Shown here: piece after piece, positions 1-12,126 of the stretch
Layout of the letters: each line of letters begins with the position of its first letter
Position numbering within the stretch: the first letter of the stretch is position 1
From: Neoceratodus forsteri
Lineage: Eukaryota; Chordata; Ceratodontiformes; Ceratodontidae
DNA length: 64,000 nucleotides
Direction of reading: 5' to 3'
NCBI GenBank assembly: GCA_016271365.2
Contig: CM057459.1
Coordinates: forward strand, 488,945,501-489,009,500
Translations under genes and position numbers: made by a program
The notes under the pieces: generated by a model
What the model was told of the DNA's origin: nothing
Seen by the model: the letters and a program-made list of their open reading frames with translations, nothing else
The model's database searches: none

Positions 1-384
1 TGATGTGTAATCTTTGTCTTCCAGATATGGGAACAGGTGACAAAAAGTTTATTATTGTCAACAGATGTGTTATTTTCTTGGGTAACAGCATTCAGAGAAA
101 GGGATGCATGGTCACTTTCTGTTCTCATATTAATCTTTAAGCATTCATATCATGATAGTTATCAGTGTTACAAATGATGTAATACATGGTACTTTGTTCA
201 TTTGGGCCAAAATAAGTGGCATTTCCTGTTTTGTCACCTCTTAATGTGGTATTTAAAATAAGCAATGTGTTATCATTTATAAAATTCTGTATTTTTTTCC
301 CATATTAATTTGTAAGTTTATCCTCACTCTTTCATTTTCCAATATCTTTCACTTTCATATAAGTTTCCAATACTATCTACACTA
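1..384. other. unassigned AT-rich DNA
   Basis: No convincing open frame, RNA gene or repeat boundary is visible. It may hold the decayed downstream part of the endonuclease-bearing LINE next to it, but I cannot recognise a domain. Confidence 0.4.
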
Positions 385-770
385 TCAAAATCTGCACCTG
401 GCATTAAAATTACCAGCAATCAAAAGCATGGCATTAGGAAATTTGTGTGAGATAATACCAAAATCCATATTGAGACTTGTCCAGAGGTCATTTATCTCTT
501 GCATATTACTTTTTGTAGGGATGTAGATATTTATTATTATGAACATCTGATCATCCCATTTCATAATCATTATAATGCAGGTTTTTAACTTTAAAGGTGT
601 CAATGATCTTTATCCTGTTTCTTATCATATATAAATGGCCAGTCTTCCTATTCCTCGCCCAAATGTTTTTAGTTTGATTTCTGCTGAGTTGATTACTTCA
701 TGTCCATTTATGTAATCACATCAATCACCCAAGTTTCTTGAAAGACCATAACCATAAATGTGGAGACAAA
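385..770 (-). pseudogene. LINE endonuclease fragment (APE type)
   Basis: Read on the minus strand, this is a scrap of an apurinic-type endonuclease from a non-LTR retrotransposon. Seen directly: a FQETW motif near 720-740, then after a frame change a block ending GRGIGRLAIYI (about 620-660), then an open frame at 385-603 ending LLIAGNFNAR, which corresponds to the family's GDFNAR catalytic block with Asp changed to Asn. Stops and at least one frameshift separate the blocks. No reverse transcriptase follows downstream on this strand (toward position 1), so it is a truncated relic. The clade is uncertain; it does not look like the CR1 copies elsewhere in the window. Confidence 0.55.
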
Positions 771-1129
771 AGAGTACCATTCTTTATTTAGCAGTTTACA
801 TGCAAGTCCTGCTGCATTCAATGATAAAAGTAAGCTTTATCAACCATCATTTCCATACTTTCATTAATTATTTCACTAACCTCACTATCTAAGTCTTTGT
901 AGCAGGCTTTGTGGGTTGCTTAGCCTAAAATTATATTCACCATATACAGTATCTTGAGCTTGTCATTATATTTGTTCACCAATGATCATCATAGTCAGAG
1001 TCAGATAAATTTTTTCAAGTTCTTCATGATGAGTTTTTTGAAGTGTTCCATGAGAAGAGGTTGGACTATGCATCATGCTGGAGAGCTGTAGTTTTGGTTC
1101 AGAGGAGTTTTCTTCTTGTTGTGGCGTAT

Positions 1130-2880
1130 GATGTTTTGGTGCTTGAGGAGGCTTTGTGCTTTTGGAGGATCCTTCAATTTAAGAGGAGGAGCCCTTGATA
1201 CTGGAGATGCATGCTTTGGTCAGGTGCTGGCAGAGGCTGCTCTGCTCATGTTGTATGTTTTGGTGGTGGAGGAGGAAGCTTGGTAGTGGAGGTGGCTTCT
1301 TCGGTACTGGAGGAGGCCTTGATACTGGAGGGGAGGCTTTGCTCTGGAAGCAGAGACTTGGTGCTGTATGAGGAGGCTTGGTGCTGGAGGAGGAAATTTG
1401 GTGCAGAAGGAGGAATATTTTGTGCTGGAGGAGGCCTTTATGCAAGAGGAGGAGGCTTCATGCTGGAGGTAGAGGCTTGATGGTGGATGAGGAGCCTTGT
1501 TGCTGGGGGAAGAGGCTTGGTACTGTATGATGAGGCTTGGTGCTGAAGGAGGAAGTTTGGTGTTGAAGGATGAGACAAAAGAGGAGAAGAGGAGAAGAGA
1601 AGATGGCTTTGGACAAGGTGTACCAGCAGCCAGGGGGTAATCCCATGATAAACCTCTGGAGGGAAACAGACATTATTACTAGGCAAGTTTGCAGACTCAC
1701 TCTCATGGATATTCATCAGGTGCTGGAGGAGGAGGATGTTTCAGTGCAAGACATGGAGGCTTGGTGCAGGAAGAGGATGATGCTTAATATATATGATTAC
1801 ACACCCAGAACATGGAGACAAAAGGGGGACAAGTAAAGACTGCTTTAGTCAAGGTGTATTAGCAGCCTGACTTATTGCCATGACAGGCCTGTGGAGTGAA
1901 ATGGACTTTACTACTATGTAAGTATGCAGGTTCACTCTCACGAATACTCACCTGGTGCTAGAGGAGGAGGCTTTGGTGCTGGATGTGGTGGCATGGAGGT
2001 GGAGGAGAAGGATGGTTACTATAGCTGGTCATACCTGCAGAACTTGGAGACAAAAGGATAGGAGAAAAAGATTGCTTAAATCAAAGTGTATTAGCAGCCT
2101 GGAGTACTGCCATGATATACTTGTGGAGAGAAAAAGACACTGGTGGCATATGGATGAAGGTGAGTCAGATATACAAGAGAGAGATGAATAACTGGACCAT
2201 GCAGTTCTGCTCCTACAGACAGGCACATAGGGTAGGGCATGCACTACAGCATGCCACTGTGTGCTGCCAGTCTACAGCCCCTCCCATGGTGTGAAACTGT
2301 GTGGGGGTGGATCAAGGGACACAAAGCGGCATCCATTGTCCTGAAGTGGATCCCCTGCTCCACACAAGCAGGGGATCCTGGGAAGGTGCAGGACCAGAAA
2401 AATGCCAAAGTATGGCCAAGTGCCCAAATGGCTGTCCCTAGCCCTCCCTGTCAGCTTGGTGTGCTGGAGCAGCACAATAGAAGGGTGTGTTGGCCTCCCA
2501 TAGTTTGCAGGTTATCATGGGGAAGTACATAACAGGTATGGCAGACTCCCTGCTGCTGAATCCTTAGCACTACTACAGTCAAGGTGTACTAGAAGCCTGA
2601 AGTACTGCCATGATAGACCTGCATTGGGAAATGGGCATTGCTACTAGATAAGTATTTAGATTCACTCTTAGGAATACTTACCAGGGTCTGAAGAAGGAGG
2701 TTTTGGTGCTGGACATGAAGGCTTGGTGCTGCAGGAGGCCCATTTTTTTGGTGGAGGAGGTGTTGGTGCCAGATGTAGAAGCTTGATGTTGGAGGAGGAG
2801 GCTTGTTGGTAGTCACAGGATGCTTGGATGTTGTCTTCCTGTTGTCAGCAGATGCTGTGCTGGCAGAAGGCTTCAAACTG
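1130..2880. repeat. GGAGGA-rich higher-order tandem array
   Basis: A G-rich imperfect minisatellite built on a unit like GGAGGAGGCTTGGTGCTGGA fills about 1140-1560 and returns in short blocks near 1722-1770, 1950-2010 and 2690-2870. Between the blocks a second sequence recurs about four times (near 1600-1720, 1840-1960, 2075-2140 and 2575-2690). Its marks are AAGGTGTAYTAGCAGCCTG, then GCCATGATAGACCTG and ACTCACTCT. The whole is therefore a higher-order tandem repeat and not one simple minisatellite. Open frames here (Gly/Ala/Ser/Pro-rich on either strand) are by-products of the repeat and are not genes. Confidence 0.7.
2348..2378. repeat. perfect 12-bp hairpin
   Basis: A perfect inverted repeat: GGATCCCCTGCT at 2348-2359 and AGCAGGGGATCC at 2367-2378, with a 7-base spacer. 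It lies in the non-minisatellite part of the tandem array. No function is implied. Confidence 0.75.
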
Positions 2881-4377
2881 ATAAAATTTTGTTTGACTGT
2901 CCACTAGCAATAGTTCTTATGCTCTTACGAGAGTCTGGGTTACAGGCCTAGTGTACTAGTGCAGACTTCAAATGGTGAGTGCAATTCTGAGTCAACTTGT
3001 CCTGCCAATTACTGCAAAAAAAGTTGAGGTTAACCCTGCATAGACTCCATAGTGAACAGGAGAGAATGAATTCTTAAACAAACGTATATGCAATATTCAA
3101 AGGAAACAATGGCATATAAAATGATGAACATAGATACTGTAATAAGTATTGGAATAAGTAAAAAACAAAATTAATGGCACATGACTTTAGTATTCTACAT
3201 ATCAAAGACAGTGAGTGGCAGTACAGCTTGCTCCTCAGTGCCCATCATCTGAAAACATAGATACTAAAAAGATAACCATAGACAGTTTTATAAAGGGACC
3301 CACACCAATAATCCCTCACCTCAAAAACCAACAGATATGTCTTTGAATCCAGCAACTACCTACATGAAATCACATTAGGTCTCACATTCAAATCCCACAC
3401 CATCATTATGATAACCTGTATTCCCCTAAACATTACAACACCCCCCATCCCCCCACTTTCATTCAATGGCCAACCAATACACTCCACTCCAAACCACAAC
3501 CATTCAGTTAATGACAGTAAATGATCCTCTGCATAAAGAAACATCTGTTACAGTATGCAGTAAATGATAAACTGTTATTCAGTAGCCAGCTGTGAAGGTA
3601 CAAGGAAGGTATGTACTGGTTGCTGAAGTATGAAAGATTAGTGTAGTGTTGGGATGGGTTACCTAATCGGTGTACAAATAAGATGTAAGTCTGGATGAGT
3701 GAAATTTCGCTATACAGTATTAAGACACATATGTACTGTAAAGAGACTGTGTATTGCCATTAATATGGTGCTTTCAATGAAATAGTTTTCTTAACTAAAC
3801 TGCAGTTTTGTTCCCCAATATCACAAATGCATGAATTAATAATAACAAACTTTACATATAAAATTTAAAACAACATCTTAATTTTAGACAGGATATTAAA
3901 TATCGTAAAATGGTAAAATAAGACACAGCATTTGACTGCAGGCTTCTGGTAATTATAGCTTTTTGTTTTTCCAGCCGACAACGCGGGGATGAGCACACCC
4001 AAACAAACTATACAGTAACAGGAGTATTGTGGTAGTAAAGTGTGGACTACAAACATGCCAGTGGGGTAGTCTTTTTGCATGAATTAATATAAACAAAATA
4101 TGAATATCTATCTAATACTCTCATCTTCAACAACACAAGTAAGTTACATAGACATAAACTGGAAGTCTTAATGAAGGCAGCAAGCTTTTTACACAACACA
4201 CTTCATTTCTTTGAGGTATTCGTTGTACTGCTGCTCTAATACTATTCAGTCTTTACTCATATATTTTGCTTGTTGTCAGTGGATAATTTTTGTTTTCCTT
4301 CGCAGTACTGTCTGTAAGGTATCCTTTTCCTTCTTTCTAGGACCTAGGAGTTACATGTCCATGGCACATTTAACTAA
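2881..4377. other. unassigned DNA
   Basis: About 1.5 kb with no recognisable coding domain or repeat boundary. Short open frames on both strands have no family signature. A T-rich stretch with CTTTCTAG just before 4340 resembles a splice acceptor, but nothing downstream reads as a host exon; the adjacent frame is LINE-derived. Confidence 0.45.
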
Positions 4378-6690
4378 TGAGTGGATCACTCACTACTTGC
4401 ACTCCTAAAGGAAAGAGACAAAAGTTGGGCTTCCTTTAAGGCAACTAACTTTCGAGCTGACTGGACAACTTGCAGCAGCCTTAGAAATAAATGCAAAAAG
4501 GTAATTCAACAGAAAAAGAGTCAGTTTTATAACACACAGCTTAACTCCTGCTGCAGTAACCCTCGACGGCTATGGAACACCGTCAAAAAAACCATGGGAA
4601 TGAATGTAGCCCGCACTCCTACTGACATTGAGGTTGATGGAGTAAACTGCAATAACCCATCCACCATCTCCAGTGCATTCAATGCATTCTTCACTGACCT
4701 CTCAGAATACTCCTCAGCCTTACCCCCGTATGCCTACTCAACCACACCCCTTGATGCTGACCTCAGACAACACCCCCTTTTTACTTCAAGCAGGTAAAAG
4801 TCTCAGAGATCTTTAAACTCCTATGAAACCCCTGAGCCCAAATCTGTAGGATCAGATGGCATAGAGCCTGGAGTCTTTAAAATTAGCAGCCAGGGAGTTG
4901 TCCAGACCCATTACCAAAAACATGAATCGATCCCTCACCACTAACACAGTGCCTAACATTTGGAAAATGTCAGTCATAGCTCCAGAATCCAAGAACGGCA
5001 ACAGAAAATCATAAATAACTATAGAACCAAAGCTATCGTACCTGCCCTTAGTAAGATCCTCCAAAAAATTGTGTCAATGCAACTTACCAGTTATCTAACA
5101 ACCTACAAAATCCTTTCTGTAGTCCAGCATGGCTTTCATCAAAACCATAGTACCCTCATAGCCTTGATCTCCTTAACCAACAGTATTGCTAACTCACTAG
5201 ATAAAGGAGACTCATGGATGCTGTTTTTATCAGCCTTATGAAGGCCTTTCATATGTCTGACCACTCCCTTCTCGCAATAAACTCAGGGACCTAGGAATTT
5301 CTGACTGCACCCTCCCCTGGTTCAATAACTACCTGTCTATTAGACAACAGTGTGTATGGTTTGGCCCATTCTTGTCTGCCCCTGCTTCTGTCAACGTAGG
5401 TGTCCCTAAGGGTTCCATCTTAGGACCTCTATTCTTCTCCCTCCATGTCATCACACTTCATCACTGCCTTTCCTATTGTACTCCTCTCACATATGCAGAC
5501 AGACTAGTTTTCTACACAGGTGCAAATAATATTATTGATCTTAATAGAAAAGTGAATGCTGACCTAAGGAGTGTCTAATCTTGGCTTCGGTTGAACAAAT
5601 TACTAATGAACACAACCAAATACCAGGCCATGCAAACTGGTACCCCTTCTCATTTAAAGAACATCCAGACACTACTGCTGGTGATTAGCATCAATGGCAC
5701 TCCTAGACACTTTCCTGTTAGTCAAATAATTGTGTATGACCTTAGACCTGTTCCTAGACTTCTCCCTGCACATGACCAATGTCTTTAAGGAAGTCAATGT
5801 CAGATTGTGTTTAATTTACAGAGCAAGTTGAAGTCTCACCCCCTCTGCCCATTTATCAGTAGCCAGGAGTATTCTACTTCCCAGACTATCCTATGGTCTT
5901 CAAGTCTTCTCAAATACCTCTAGTCACAACTTTCACAAATGGGATGTGGCATATTACAACATCTGCCAATTTCCGATGTCTAGCAATCGACTTGTCCACC
6001 ATTGTACTTTATACTCAAAGTTTGGATGGCTGTCCCCTGCTGGTTAATGAGACTTCCCATTTGGAATATCATCTATTGTGTACTAAACAACCACATCCTC
6101 CTTTCCTCTCATCTGGTGTCACATAAAACTGCGTGCCCTTTCAGTCTGCAGACCTGGACCTGTTCTCCACTCCTGGGATTAAAACCAAAATTAGTTCAAC
6201 AGGCTTTGCTACATCCACCCAGAAACTGTGGAATAAGGTCCCTCCTAATATCAGGCAGTGCACCACTGCTGGCACCTTTCAGAGACAGCTCCAAACCCAC
6301 CTCCTACAATCATATGCTTACTCCTGTACCTAGGCCCTACTATTGTGATTTTACAGCTCTGTGTAATGTTATAAATGCGCAACTGTATCCTGCATTTTAC
6401 CCTGTCTTGACCTTCCATGTTGCCTACTGTATATATGTATGTAAATCTAGATTCTTACTGCTGACTGAGATCATATCTTTATTTGTTATGACTTGCCTTT
6501 TTGTATACTATATGTTTGAAAACCTGAGATCACTGCTTGACTTGGCTTGTGCTTCAAATATCATGTATGTACTCCTCAAACATTATGTTTGTACTCCTCC
6601 TGGGCCATGCCTGAAAATAGGCAACTGCTTGTCTAGTGCATCTTACCTGGTAAACAAAACCTAACTAAATAAGTAAAATAAATATTCATT
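4378..6690 (+). mobile_element. L2-like LINE, ORF2 relic to 3' end
   Basis: Plus-strand non-LTR retrotransposon relic. The frame at 4381-4797 is the linker between endonuclease and reverse transcriptase (RNKCKKVIQQKKSQFYN, RRLWNTVKK). At 4960-5241 the RT fingers appear: NNYRTKAIVPALSKILQKIV and QHGFHQNHSTLIALISLTN. A decayed palm A motif (MKAFHMSDHSLL) lies near 5235-5270. GVPKGSILGPLFFSL is at 5400-5450, and the catalytic box reads YADR instead of YADD near 5490. The C-terminus (QKLWNKVPPNIRQ, 6133-6333) and a 3' end with TTACCTGGTAAACAAAACCT plus AAATAA units complete it. Several frameshifts and stops make it inactive. It is 5'-truncated; the left edge is approximate. Confidence 0.8.
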
Positions 6691-6699
6691 GGCAGCCTC

Positions 6700-6945
6700 A
6701 AAGACTTCTGCCCAATTCAACAAAATATACAGGAGTGCAAGCAGGATGATGGAATGCTTATGCAGAGTCATTTAAATCAGACAGAAGGAAGAGATCCTAC
6801 CACTATACAGGCCCTTGGAGAAGCTGCATATGGAGTACTGTGCACAGTTCTGAACTGCCTAGAAAGGATCTAAAGGAGGGTGACTGGGGCAGGCTATGTG
6901 GGCCAAGTGGCCCTTATCTGCCATCAGATTTTATGTTTCTATGTT
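6700..6945 (+). mobile_element. CR1 3' scrap with internal deletion
   Basis: Short CR1 relic. Translation near 6735-6860 gives RMMGCL and then LPLYRPLEKLHMEYCAQF, the conserved block just past the RT thumb. It jumps directly to the 3' end, with GGGCCAAGTGGCCCTTATCTG and the tail TTATGTTTCTATG at 6930-6945. Several hundred bases of C-terminal coding sequence seen in the other copies are missing. Confidence 0.75.
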
Positions 6946-7019
6946 GATTAACATTATTCACGGCCTGTAGGGGATGACTTGTGATTAAAAACTGGCTGAC
7001 CTAACTATGTACTCATTGT

Positions 7020-7455
7020 TGAACAGGAGGGAGAGGGGGTACATGATTGAAACCTTGAAGTACCTGAGGGGATATAAACAAGGTGGACAGCCAGCAACTG
7101 TTTAAGCTTAGTGAGGGGTTTGTCACTAGTGGACACAGAAAAAGGCTAGCAGGGGGGATAAGTTTGGAGGGACATGAGGAAATACTTCTTCATTGAGAGG
7201 GTGGTAGAAATGTGAAACTGTCAGCCATAGGAGCTGTTAAAGTTTAAGAAGGCTGACAGTTTTAAGAGAGGGTGGGATAGACAGGGGAGGCTGGTGAAGA
7301 TGATGTGGCACGGGTTGAGGCACCTGAGGGTTGGGCTACTTCAAGCAGAGCTAAGAAATGATTGCTCCATTCAAGACCTTGCCAGTGTTAGGCTGATGGG
7401 GGCCTAGGTAGGAACCAGCAGACTAGATGAATCACAAGTCTTTTTCTGTCCATAA
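7020..7455 (+). mobile_element. CR1 C-terminal and 3' UTR fragment
   Basis: A second CR1 scrap. GGAGGGAGAGGGGGTACATG begins the block that in other copies encodes ERRERGDMIETFKYLKG. FFIERVVE-like coding follows near 7185, then a 3' region with GCAGACTAGATGAATCACAA. Its terminal sequence (CTTTTTCTGTCCATAAACTT) differs from the neighbouring scrap, so it represents another subfamily or a separate insertion. Confidence 0.7.
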
Positions 7456-9680
7456 ACTTATACAGTATGTTTTTAACAATATAGTAATCTTTCAAAATGC
7501 ATTCAATATGAGTATCTTGCAAACCTGTATAAATATGACATTTAAGTCTGTTTTAAAAGCTTTTTTTTTTTCAAATACTTGGTAGCAATTTTGTGACACA
7601 TACTGTAACAGCTCAGTGTAAACTCTCTGGCATAGCACAGTATAGAATACTGTAGCATAGTGCCAGTTACATGTAAGCTCCCTTCATGATGTTACTGTGA
7701 ACCTGCTCATTTGTATGTAATGACTTTGCTGTACAGAATCCCTTTAAGCAGCATGAATATGCAGGGAAAGTGTTCCACAGTTTATAAAGCAGTGGCTCAC
7801 GTAACCCTCAGATTACCCTGCAAACTGAGGATTTCACATCCATGGTTTTGTTAATAACTCATTTTACTCACCACATCCACTAGGATTGTGTTCACCTCCA
7901 CAAGCACCCAGCAGCTCTCTTGGTCGGCATTAGTACTGACACATCCTACACAGATACCCATGCCTTTCATTCTCATTGAGCATGAGTGTCACTCTCTTTT
8001 CATGCACTATGTCCTGCCATGGCCAAAAAATAGCAATGCTGGCGATGTCTTTTAGAGCACATGGACACATTTGGGACTGTCTTTTGGAGAATGTGGACAC
8101 ATTTGGGACTGAACTGCCAGTGACAGCACCAGCTTCATCAGCATCACTGCTCAATGACGCACACGTCACAGTCCACACTTTACCATATTATTATCACCCA
8201 CCCTCATGCAAAACAATTCCCTTAGGTTATTTGATGTCACAAAGGCCCTACTATTCAGGTGATTAGTGCACTGCTAACATGAATAGCACCATGCTTACCA
8301 CACATTCAGCTGCAGCAATAGATATGGTCATATATTTCAAGACATTTTGAGATATTTCTGAAGAGATTCTCTCTAGTGACCTACTGGGGTACTGCAGGCA
8401 AGCAGGGGATTTCTTTAGCTATATATCAGAAATTTCAGGAAATGTCTGAGAATGTCTTTTGCTGCAACTTCAAACAGGGTGGGGGCTATATTCATAGGGT
8501 TCTGTAGTGCAGCACACAATGGATATTGTGTTCATGCTAAATACACCACTGCACCTATGCAAGGGGGGATGTTTACTTACATATAATATGCACTAGTATA
8601 TTTTGAGGCTTTTGGAAGTGCTGAAATGCTGATGAGGCAATCCTGTTTACCACTCCCATTGCCCTATTCTTATAAATGTGCACATCGGGGCATGACCCCC
8701 AGCCACACCTTGGAAACACTGGTGCTAATCAATGTTAGGACACCCACCCACCTTCTGCTCTTATCCCTGTTATAATATGTGACTTCCTTCTTCAGTGTAG
8801 TGGTACCCTCCAAATCCCCATTATAATGTAGATATACATCCTAATGGTCTAGTGGCACCTCCCACGAACTCCAGTGACAGTATCAGAACCCTCTGACCTC
8901 ACTGTCCAGTATACCAACTCAGCACCCAACACCTCCCACACCAGTCTAGCACCAATTCACCCAAGGAAAGCCCATTGAGGACTGCAGATGGAAACTTGGA
9001 TGGTGACCAGCTCTGATCCTGCTCTCACCACCTCATCCAGACACCGAGGAACAAAGTACAAGCATACTGTAGAAACAGCTGTTGTTGTACAGCAGAACAT
9101 GGGTCATCCAGTGACCTCTGAGCATAATCAAATATAATGTAGCACCATACTACAAAGATGTTCTTGCCCATGGAATAAAACTCTCAGGAAATCCCTGTTT
9201 TACCCACATTTTTTAAATATTTTCATGTTTCTTAAGGGCACTTTACATTCTGCAGTCTAAGCCAAAATGTCATAAAATGTTTGATTTGGATTCTGAATCT
9301 CAATTAAAAATCAAACACATGTAAATGAATACATCAACATATTTGTGCTCCTGTGCTTCTGTGCTCCTGTGGCTTCAGTCCTCTTATCCCTATTTCCTTT
9401 CAAAAATCTGCTTTATTTCTACAGTACAAATTATTTTCAATGCACATTTTGTCATTTTCCGTTTCCTACATTCTTGTTTTATGAAGGATGACTGCAAAAC
9501 AGTGCATCCATATGCCAAAGAGGATCTAATTATACGTTTGTAAAATGACACTCAAATCCAAACGTCAGGTATGGGGCCTTGCTCAATGGTGTGGTACCTC
9601 ATAAAAGGCCAACATATTCAAATTTTGCATATAGCATCCATAATCTCCACCCCTCCCCATCCATTGGGTAAGGAAGGGAG
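7456..9680. other. unassigned DNA
   Basis: About 2.2 kb with no recognisable gene or element. A 16-base motif GACACATTTGGGACTG occurs twice in direct order (near 8063 and 8097). Open frames are short and lack domain signatures. Confidence 0.4.
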
Positions 9681-9779
9681 GGGAGGTTGTAGGAGTTAAG
9701 TTTGACAACCCTCAAGTACATTTCTAAACTTGTAGGCATTGGTTAAGTTATCCTGGATGCCTTCCTGGATAACTTCCTG

Positions 9780-10139
9780 ATGCAGATGGTCAGCAAACTG
9801 ACTAGGGAAGGGAACACCCTTGACCTCGTGCTGACTAACAGGGAGTGGGTGAAGGATCTGAGGGTAGAAGAACTCCAGGTGGGGAGTGATCACCAGACAG
9901 TATGGTTCCAGTTGCACATGAGTAAAGAGAGGGGGTCATCTGGCACAAAAGTGCTGGACTTTAGAAAGGCTAACTTCAAAAGAATGGGAGAAGCTGGACA
10001 AGGGTTCCTGGACAAAATTCAGCCTAATATGGACACAAATCAGAGGTTGGAGCTCATAAAGCTAGGGATAGTAGTGGCAACAAAATCCTGCAGCAAGGCC
10101 CAGAGTAAAAGCCTAGGACAAAGAAACATAGCTGGATAA
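9780..10139 (+). pseudogene. CR1 ORF2 endonuclease C-terminal remnant
   Basis: A 119-residue open frame. The first third matches the end of the APE-type endonuclease fold: a LDLVLTNRE block, then GSDHQTVWFQL carrying the conserved SDH motif whose His is catalytic in this family. The rest is the variable linker (FRKANFKRMGEAGQGFLDK). The nicking function would be to open target DNA for primed reverse transcription. The N-terminal half, with the GDFN and QETW blocks, is absent or badly decayed upstream. Confidence 0.7.
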
Positions 10140-10558
10140 GCAAGGGAGTCATAGACAGGGTAAGGAAGAAAAGAGATGCCTATTAGAGACACAAAAAACT
10201 GGGTGGGGGGGAGAACAGGGAGGAATACCTGAAGGAAGCGAAGGAGGTGACGAGGGAAGCAAGGGCAGCCATGGTCTCCAGGGAACTCAGGCTGGTGAAA
10301 GTTATTAAAGAGGGTGAGAAAGACTGCTTCAGGTAAGTCAGGGAGAAAAAGAGTTGTAAGGACCTGATAGCAAGGATTAAGAGGAAGGGAATGGGTGGAA
10401 AAGGGGGGCAAAAAGGCAAAAGTGCTTAATGACTACTTCTGCTCAGTTTTACTAAGGAGAAGGGGGAAATATCCAGGTGGGGAGGGTAGGAACAGAGGGG
10501 AGGGGTGGCGAATGGGAAATCACAGAACATAGAGTGCTGAAGGTTAAGGGCACTAAAG

Positions 10559-11230
10559 TTGGATAAGGCACCAGGGCCGGATGGCATTCACCCCAGGGTA
10601 TTGAAAGAGTTAGCGAAGGTCCTGGTGGGGCCCTTAACAGGCCTATTTAACGCCTTGCTGTGTTTGGGGTGTGTACCTCAGGATTGGAGAATGGCTCACG
10701 TGGTTCAACTCCATAAGTGCGGCCCCATGGATGAACCATGGTTCTATAGACCAGTGAGCCTCACGTCCATCATGGGAAAACTAATGGAGACAATCCTGAA
10801 GGAGAAGCTGGTGACCCTGCTGGAGGTCAGTGGGTTGTAGGACAGTAAACAGCATGACTTTGTCAAGGCAGATCCTGCCAGACCAACCTAGTAGAATACT
10901 ATGACTGGGTGACTACGCAAATGGACAAGGGCCATGCAGTGTATGTCCTGTACCTGGACTTCAGTAAGGCATTCAATTTTGTGCTGCATGGGAGACTTGG
11001 AAGTAAGCTAGGGGCACAGAGGCGGGTTCAAAATTGGTGAGATGGGTGGAGAATTGACAGCATGGAAGGCATCAGAGAGTGGTAGTGGGAGGAAAACTCT
11101 CATCCCCAAGGGCAGTGATGAGTGGGGTTCTGCAGGGTTCAGTGCTGGGGCCAGTGTTTTTTGGGACATTTATTGCAGATATTCCAGTGGGCATCAAGAG
11201 CAAGATCAGTCTATTTGCAGATGACACCAA
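10559..11230 (+). pseudogene. CR1 ORF2 reverse transcriptase, fingers and palm
   Basis: The open frame at 10559-10840 begins DKAPGPDGIHPRVLKELAK and continues with DWRMAHVVQLHK and RPVSLTSIMGKLMETILKE, the classical fingers of CR1 RT. After frame changes: LDFSKAFNFVLHGRLG (near 10955-11000), a decayed GVPQGS block (11120-11160), and an intact LFADDTKM catalytic box at about 11210-11235. Both catalytic aspartates survive although the frame is broken at least three times. Confidence 0.8.
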
Positions 11231-11240
11231 GATGTGAGCA

Positions 11241-11861
11241 GTGCTGGATGATCTAGGGGGGTGTCAGGGTTTGCAGGAAGATCTGGCAAGGCTGGAGACA
11301 TGGTCAGACACCTGTCAGCTGGGATTCAAAGCCAAGAAATGCAAGGTGCTGCATTTCGGGGCAAAGAAACCAAGGAGAAACTACCATCTGGGGGGAGTAC
11401 AGTTAGCTGAGAGTGAGGAAGAGAAAGATCTGGAGGTGATCATCACGGGAGCAATGAACGACTCTGCACAATGTGGGAAGGCAGCAGCAATGGGCAACAA
11501 AATTCTGGACTGTATTGCAAGGAGTATAACCTCAAGGAGGGAGGAAGTGATTCTGCCACTGCATAGATCGCTGGTCATACCCCACCTAGAGTACTGTGCG
11601 GAGTACTGGCACCCGCACCTAAAGAGGGACATTAGATTATTGGAAGGGGTGCAAAGCAGAGCAACAAAGATAATCCAGGGTCTGGGGAAGTTACCATATG
11701 AAAGTAGACTAAGAGAGTTCAACATATACTATGGAGGAGAGGAGGGACATGGAGATATGATCGAGACCTTCCAGTACATGACAGGAATAAATAAGATGGG
11801 CACAGATGGACTATTTAAGGGAGGGTGGGGAGGGACACTTGAGGACATGATATGTGATTAG
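11241..11861 (+). pseudogene. CR1 ORF2 C-terminal region
   Basis: A 206-residue open frame covering RT thumb and C-terminus. It contains LARLETWSDTCQLGFKAKKC, then KVLHFG, EEKDLEVII, SITSRREEVILPLHRSLV, HLEYCAEYWHPHLKRDI and LEGVQSRATKII. These blocks recur in all CR1 copies of the window. It ends in a stop shortly before the usual conserved end (WNxLP...), which is present out of frame near 11920. Confidence 0.8.
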
Positions 11862-12126
11862 TGGGTGGAAGATTTAGGAAGGAATTGAGAAGCACTTTTT
11901 ATGGAGGGGTGGTGGCAGAGTGAAACATGCTACCAGCTGTGGTAGTGGCCTGTAGAACAGTAGGATGCTTCAAGAAGGGCTGGGACAGGACAAATGGGAG
12001 AGTAAAGGGAGGGGGATAGGGAGGGAGGGGCAGTTACAGAATAGGGTTGCTACCTGCAAAATCGAGCAGACTCGATAGACCTAATGGCCTTTTTCTGCCG
12101 GCAGTTTTTGTATGTTCGTATGTTTG

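Larger units (their letters stand above)
9690..12126 (+). mobile_element. CR1 LINE, endonuclease C-terminus to 3' end
   Basis: A 5'-truncated CR1. Order along the plus strand: end of the APE endonuclease (EGNTLDLVLTNREWVKD, VGSDHQTVWFQL), a basic linker, reverse transcriptase, the RNA-binding/C-terminal region, and a 3' UTR ending near TTTTTGTATGTTCGTATG at 12104-12126. The 3' end carries CGAGCAGACTCGATAGACCT, shared with the copy at the window's right end, so the two belong to one subfamily. Multiple frameshifts interrupt ORF2. Confidence 0.85.

Noticed and set aside
1179..1836. Overlapping open frames on both strands (Pro/Ser-rich and Gly/Glu-rich)
   Set aside because: They are generated by the GGAGGA-type tandem repeat, which lacks stops in several frames; no start context, domain or codon bias supports a gene.
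4300..4380. T-rich tract ending CTTTCTAG, resembling a splice acceptor before an open frame
   Set aside because: The downstream frame is L2 LINE linker sequence, and no matching donor or host exon is visible.
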